DNA of 64,000 nt from Anaerolineaceae bacterium (GTDB taxonomy: Bacteria > Chloroflexota > Anaerolineae > Aggregatilineales > Phototrophicaceae), in NCBI GenBank assembly GCA_016124855.1, contig WGMX01000004.1:1-64000 (forward strand), in the 5' to 3' direction. The position numbers and the translations under genes are program-made. A model generated the notes under the pieces. The model was not told the origin of the DNA. It saw only the letters and a program-made list of their open reading frames with translations, and made no database searches. Shown piece after piece: positions 62,274 through 64,000 of this stretch (within the stretch, counting starts at the first letter, position 1; every line of letters begins with the position of its first letter).

Positions 62274-63089
62274 GTGGTTATGCTCCTGCCAGAGACCATT
62301 CACTATTACGCCATCCAATCCGTACTGGGCGAGGGCGAGATCGCTATCGTTTATCGTGCGACGAATACACGAAATGGGCAGGAAGTCGCGCTTAAAGTGT
62401 TGCTTGCAGATTCGCCAGTTTTACAAGCGCGTCAATATTTTGAGAACGAGCGGACGATTATTGCGGGTTTAAATCACCCCAATATTCCAGCCTTTTATGA
62501 CTACCTTGATGCGGAGCAGCCGGGAATTGCGCTCATGCCGATTGATGGCAAAGATGGTGAAAATCTACTGGCAGAATTGTCTGAGGGGGAATTTCTCAAT
62601 CCTCGCAGTGTGGTTGAATGGGGAATCCAGATTGCTGATGCGCTGGCTTATCTGCACAACTGTCAGCCGCCAGTTGTTTTTCGTGACCTCAAATCAGCTC
62701 ATATCATGGTGGAAGAATCGAATAAAGCGTGGCTGGTGGATTTCAATCTCGCTAAAATCATGCCCGACAGTAAATATCTTTCTGATGCCGATCTGATGGG
62801 TACAGAAGGGTTTGCCGCGCCGGAACAGTATAATGGTGTCGTAAGCCCGCTCGTCGATGTATATGGATTAGGGGCAACCCTTCACCATTTGCTCACCCAT
62901 GTTGATCCTCGTCATGAGCGCTCCTTTACTTATGCACCGCCACGTTCGTTCAACCCGACTATTCCCAAATCGGTAGCGCAAGTGGTGATGAAAGCGCTGG
63001 CCTACGAACCAGAAGACCGTTACGCCTGCATGGAAGATATGCGCGATGCGCTGAGAACAGTGCTGCAAGCGGAAGGTTGGGTACAATAA
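62274..63089 (+). CDS. Ser/Thr protein kinase-like protein with altered motifs
   Basis: This 271-residue single-domain kinase has a glycine loop (LGEGEIAIVY), Lys41 in VALKV, Glu59 on the C-helix, a catalytic loop FRDLKSAHIM (136-145) with Asp138 and Lys140, DFN (156-158) for DFG, and APE (182-184). The usual Asn after RDLKxx is His143, and the DFG Gly is Asn158; HRD is FRD. There is no membrane helix or sensory domain. GAGG is 7 bases before the GTG at 62274; the ATG at 62280 is alternative. It may be a weak kinase or pseudokinase. Confidence 0.85.
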   Translation: MVMLLPETIHYYAIQSVLGEGEIAIVYRATNTRNGQEVALKVLLADSPVLQARQYFENERTIIAGLNHPNIPAFYDYLDAEQPGIALMPIDGKDGENLLAELSEGEFLNPRSVVEWGIQIADALAYLHNCQPPVVFRDLKSAHIMVEESNKAWLVDFNLAKIMPDSKYLSDADLMGTEGFAAPEQYNGVVSPLVDVYGLGATLHHLLTHVDPRHERSFTYAPPRSFNPTIPKSVAQVVMKALAYEPEDRYACMEDMRDALRTVLQAEGWVQ

Positions 63090-63133
63090 ATAGTCACTCA
63101 TATATGCCCAATATGAAAATAGTCTGTATTGCT

Positions 63134-63176
63134 CTCTCCATCGCTTGCGGGGGATGGTTGGGGTAGGGGTTCTGGA
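63134..63176. repeat. Short GC-rich intergenic repeat
   Basis: TCGCTTGCGGGGGATGG with GGGGTAGGGGTTCT resembles the CTCGCTTGCGGGGGAGCAT ... GGGGGTTCT string at 3911-3940. Two copies of a short intergenic element are the simplest explanation. Confidence 0.45.
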
Positions 63177-63286
63177 TAAATTATTCTCCTCTTTGTTTGT
63201 GATGTTATTTCATAGGGGATTAGTGACTTGCATTTAGCTTTAGTTAAGTAATCTTTTTCTTAATGTTGCCTGTTATCGCCTGTTTA

Positions 63287-63958
63287 TCAGGCTGACTCAA
63301 CAATCGCTTTCAACTGCCGCACCTTGTTTACATCCACCACACCATTTAACCTCGCTGCACTTCCCAAATGCACCGTATCAGGCTTCACATATCGGATGTA
63401 TTCAGGCAGTTGTTCAATCGTCAAACTTCCCGAACTCACAAACGTATATTGCTCACCAAACCGCTCAACCCATCGCTTCAAACCCTCACGTCCATCCCAT
63501 GCCGTTTTAGCTGGCCCGGATGTCAACACTCTCGGCACAATTCCAGCTAAGGCTTCCAACGCCTTTTCTGGCTCAAAGCTTTCGTCTAAAGCTCGATGTA
63601 AGGTCACTGGCAAAGGTTTTGCTGCCTCAACAACTCGTTGCATTAATGACACGTCAATCCTGTTTGTCTGATCAACCGCCCCAAATACAATGCCGCTCAC
63701 ACCGACTTTTTTCATCTCATCAATTTCGCTCAACATGCTTTCAATCTGTGGCTCTGTGTAGCGAAAACTTTCTGCATGTGGCCTCAAAATCACATACAAC
63801 GGAATAGTCACCGCACCCCGTACCGCTTGTACAACGTCACGTTTTGGGGTTAACCCGCCCACGGACAAATCATACGAAAGCTCAATGCTGTCTGCTCCAC
63901 CCGCTTCAGCATTCACTGCATCTTCAACCGTTGTCACCGCAATTTCTAACGTCGTCAT
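63287..63958 (-). CDS. cutC: CutC-family copper homeostasis protein
   Basis: This 223-residue protein has the CutC TIM-barrel blocks: LEIAVTTVEDAVNAEAGGADSIELSYDLSVGGLTPKRD, YVILRPHAESFRYTE, GVSGIVFGAVDQTNRID, VTLHRALDESFEPEKAL and VLTSGPAKTAWDG. CutC proteins are linked to copper tolerance, although their enzymatic role is unresolved. The ATG at 63958 has no Shine-Dalgarno; degenerate CACAAAGGCACAAAGA-type words abut the start. It is encoded alone at the right edge. Confidence 0.9.
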   Translation of the reverse strand: MTTLEIAVTTVEDAVNAEAGGADSIELSYDLSVGGLTPKRDVVQAVRGAVTIPLYVILRPHAESFRYTEPQIESMLSEIDEMKKVGVSGIVFGAVDQTNRIDVSLMQRVVEAAKPLPVTLHRALDESFEPEKALEALAGIVPRVLTSGPAKTAWDGREGLKRWVERFGEQYTFVSSGSLTIEQLPEYIRYVKPDTVHLGSAARLNGVVDVNKVRQLKAIVESA

Positions 63959-64000
63959 CTGTTTTCTCTTTGTGCCTTTGAGTCATTGTGTCTTTGTGTT
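63959..64000. repeat. Degenerate CTTTGTGCC repeat words at window end
   Basis: CTCTTTGTGCCTTTGAGTC and TGTGTCTTTGTG belong to the CACAGAGG/CCTCTGTG family also seen at 389-408, 12922-12937, 13256-13275, 16321-16335, 57649-57665 and 60800-60815. Confidence 0.5.

Noticed and set aside
1-64000. tRNA, rRNA, CRISPR array, prophage or integrative element
   Set aside because: No cloverleaf-like segments, no regularly spaced direct repeats and no phage genes were recognised by eye; only one transposase tail was found.

Overview
The window is a typical stretch of bacterial chromosome with no rRNA, tRNA, prophage or CRISPR array that I could see. The style of the proteins suggests a member of the Chloroflexota (Anaerolineae-like): secreted proteins with Thr/Pro-rich linkers of the PTATPKP type, LysM plus clan-A glycosidase architecture, a TgpA-like transglutaminase, CARDB and Yip1 proteins. 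That placement is inference from protein style, not from a marker gene. Base composition looks close to 50% GC throughout, with no obvious foreign island apart from a transposase tail at the left edge.

Left part (1-25 kb). A transposase 3' end and a ~500-bp dispersed repeat are followed by a VOC-family protein, a LysM/glycosidase secreted protein, a DrrAB-type ABC exporter, a large sensor kinase, the tsaE-tsaB-rimI cluster (tRNA t6A and protein acetylation), a CDP-paratose-2-epimerase-like SDR, a HAD phosphatase, a patatin-like lipase, a transglutaminase, a DMT exporter preceded by a possible 10-codon leader ORF, and the RNase P RNA gene rnpB. A four-gene minus-strand redox operon (small secreted protein, ApbE flavin transferase, SH3b protein, ferric-reductase-like membrane protein) follows. 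Then come an aldo/keto reductase, a cytochrome c lipoprotein with two tandem four-helix membrane paralogs, and a DnaQ-like exonuclease.

Middle (25-40 kb). After a PRC-barrel protein, a tandem-repeat proline-rich protein and a GH127 glycosidase comes the most distinctive locus (29.0-39.8 kb). It holds a COG3375-type acetyltransferase, an N-succinylamino-acid-racemase-like enolase-superfamily enzyme, a divergent RpiR regulator, an N-acyl-D-amino-acid deacylase-like amidohydrolase with altered metal motifs, an M81/MlrC-like peptidase, a serine beta-lactamase-fold hydrolase without a signal peptide, and a Dpp/Opp-type peptide importer (binding protein and two permeases, no ATPases). I read this as a peptide and D-amino-acid scavenging system. 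A palindrome between rpiR and the deacylase overlaps both divergent -35 boxes.

Right part (40-64 kb). A minus-strand efflux operon (Yip1, MacB-type ATPase, secreted CARDB protein, FtsX-type permease) diverges from YceI and a membrane-anchored haem-binding protein. A response regulator/sensor kinase pair follows. 11-bp direct repeats of GTTCAGAAG type lie both in the efflux/YceI divergent region and upstream of the regulator, suggesting one regulon. A heterodimeric ABC exporter with one degenerate ATP site, an S10 carboxypeptidase, a membrane-fused GMC oxidoreductase with a four-Cys motif, a secreted beta-propeller protein, a kinase with altered motifs and a CutC protein complete the window.

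Intergenic regions carry three repeat families: a ~500-bp dispersed element (three copies), short palindromes often flanked by GTAGGGG/CCCCTAC, and degenerate CACAGAGG/CCTCTGTG strings. Start codons were moved inward from the longest reading frame where a Shine-Dalgarno sequence, a promoter or a repeat showed the longer form to be unlikely.
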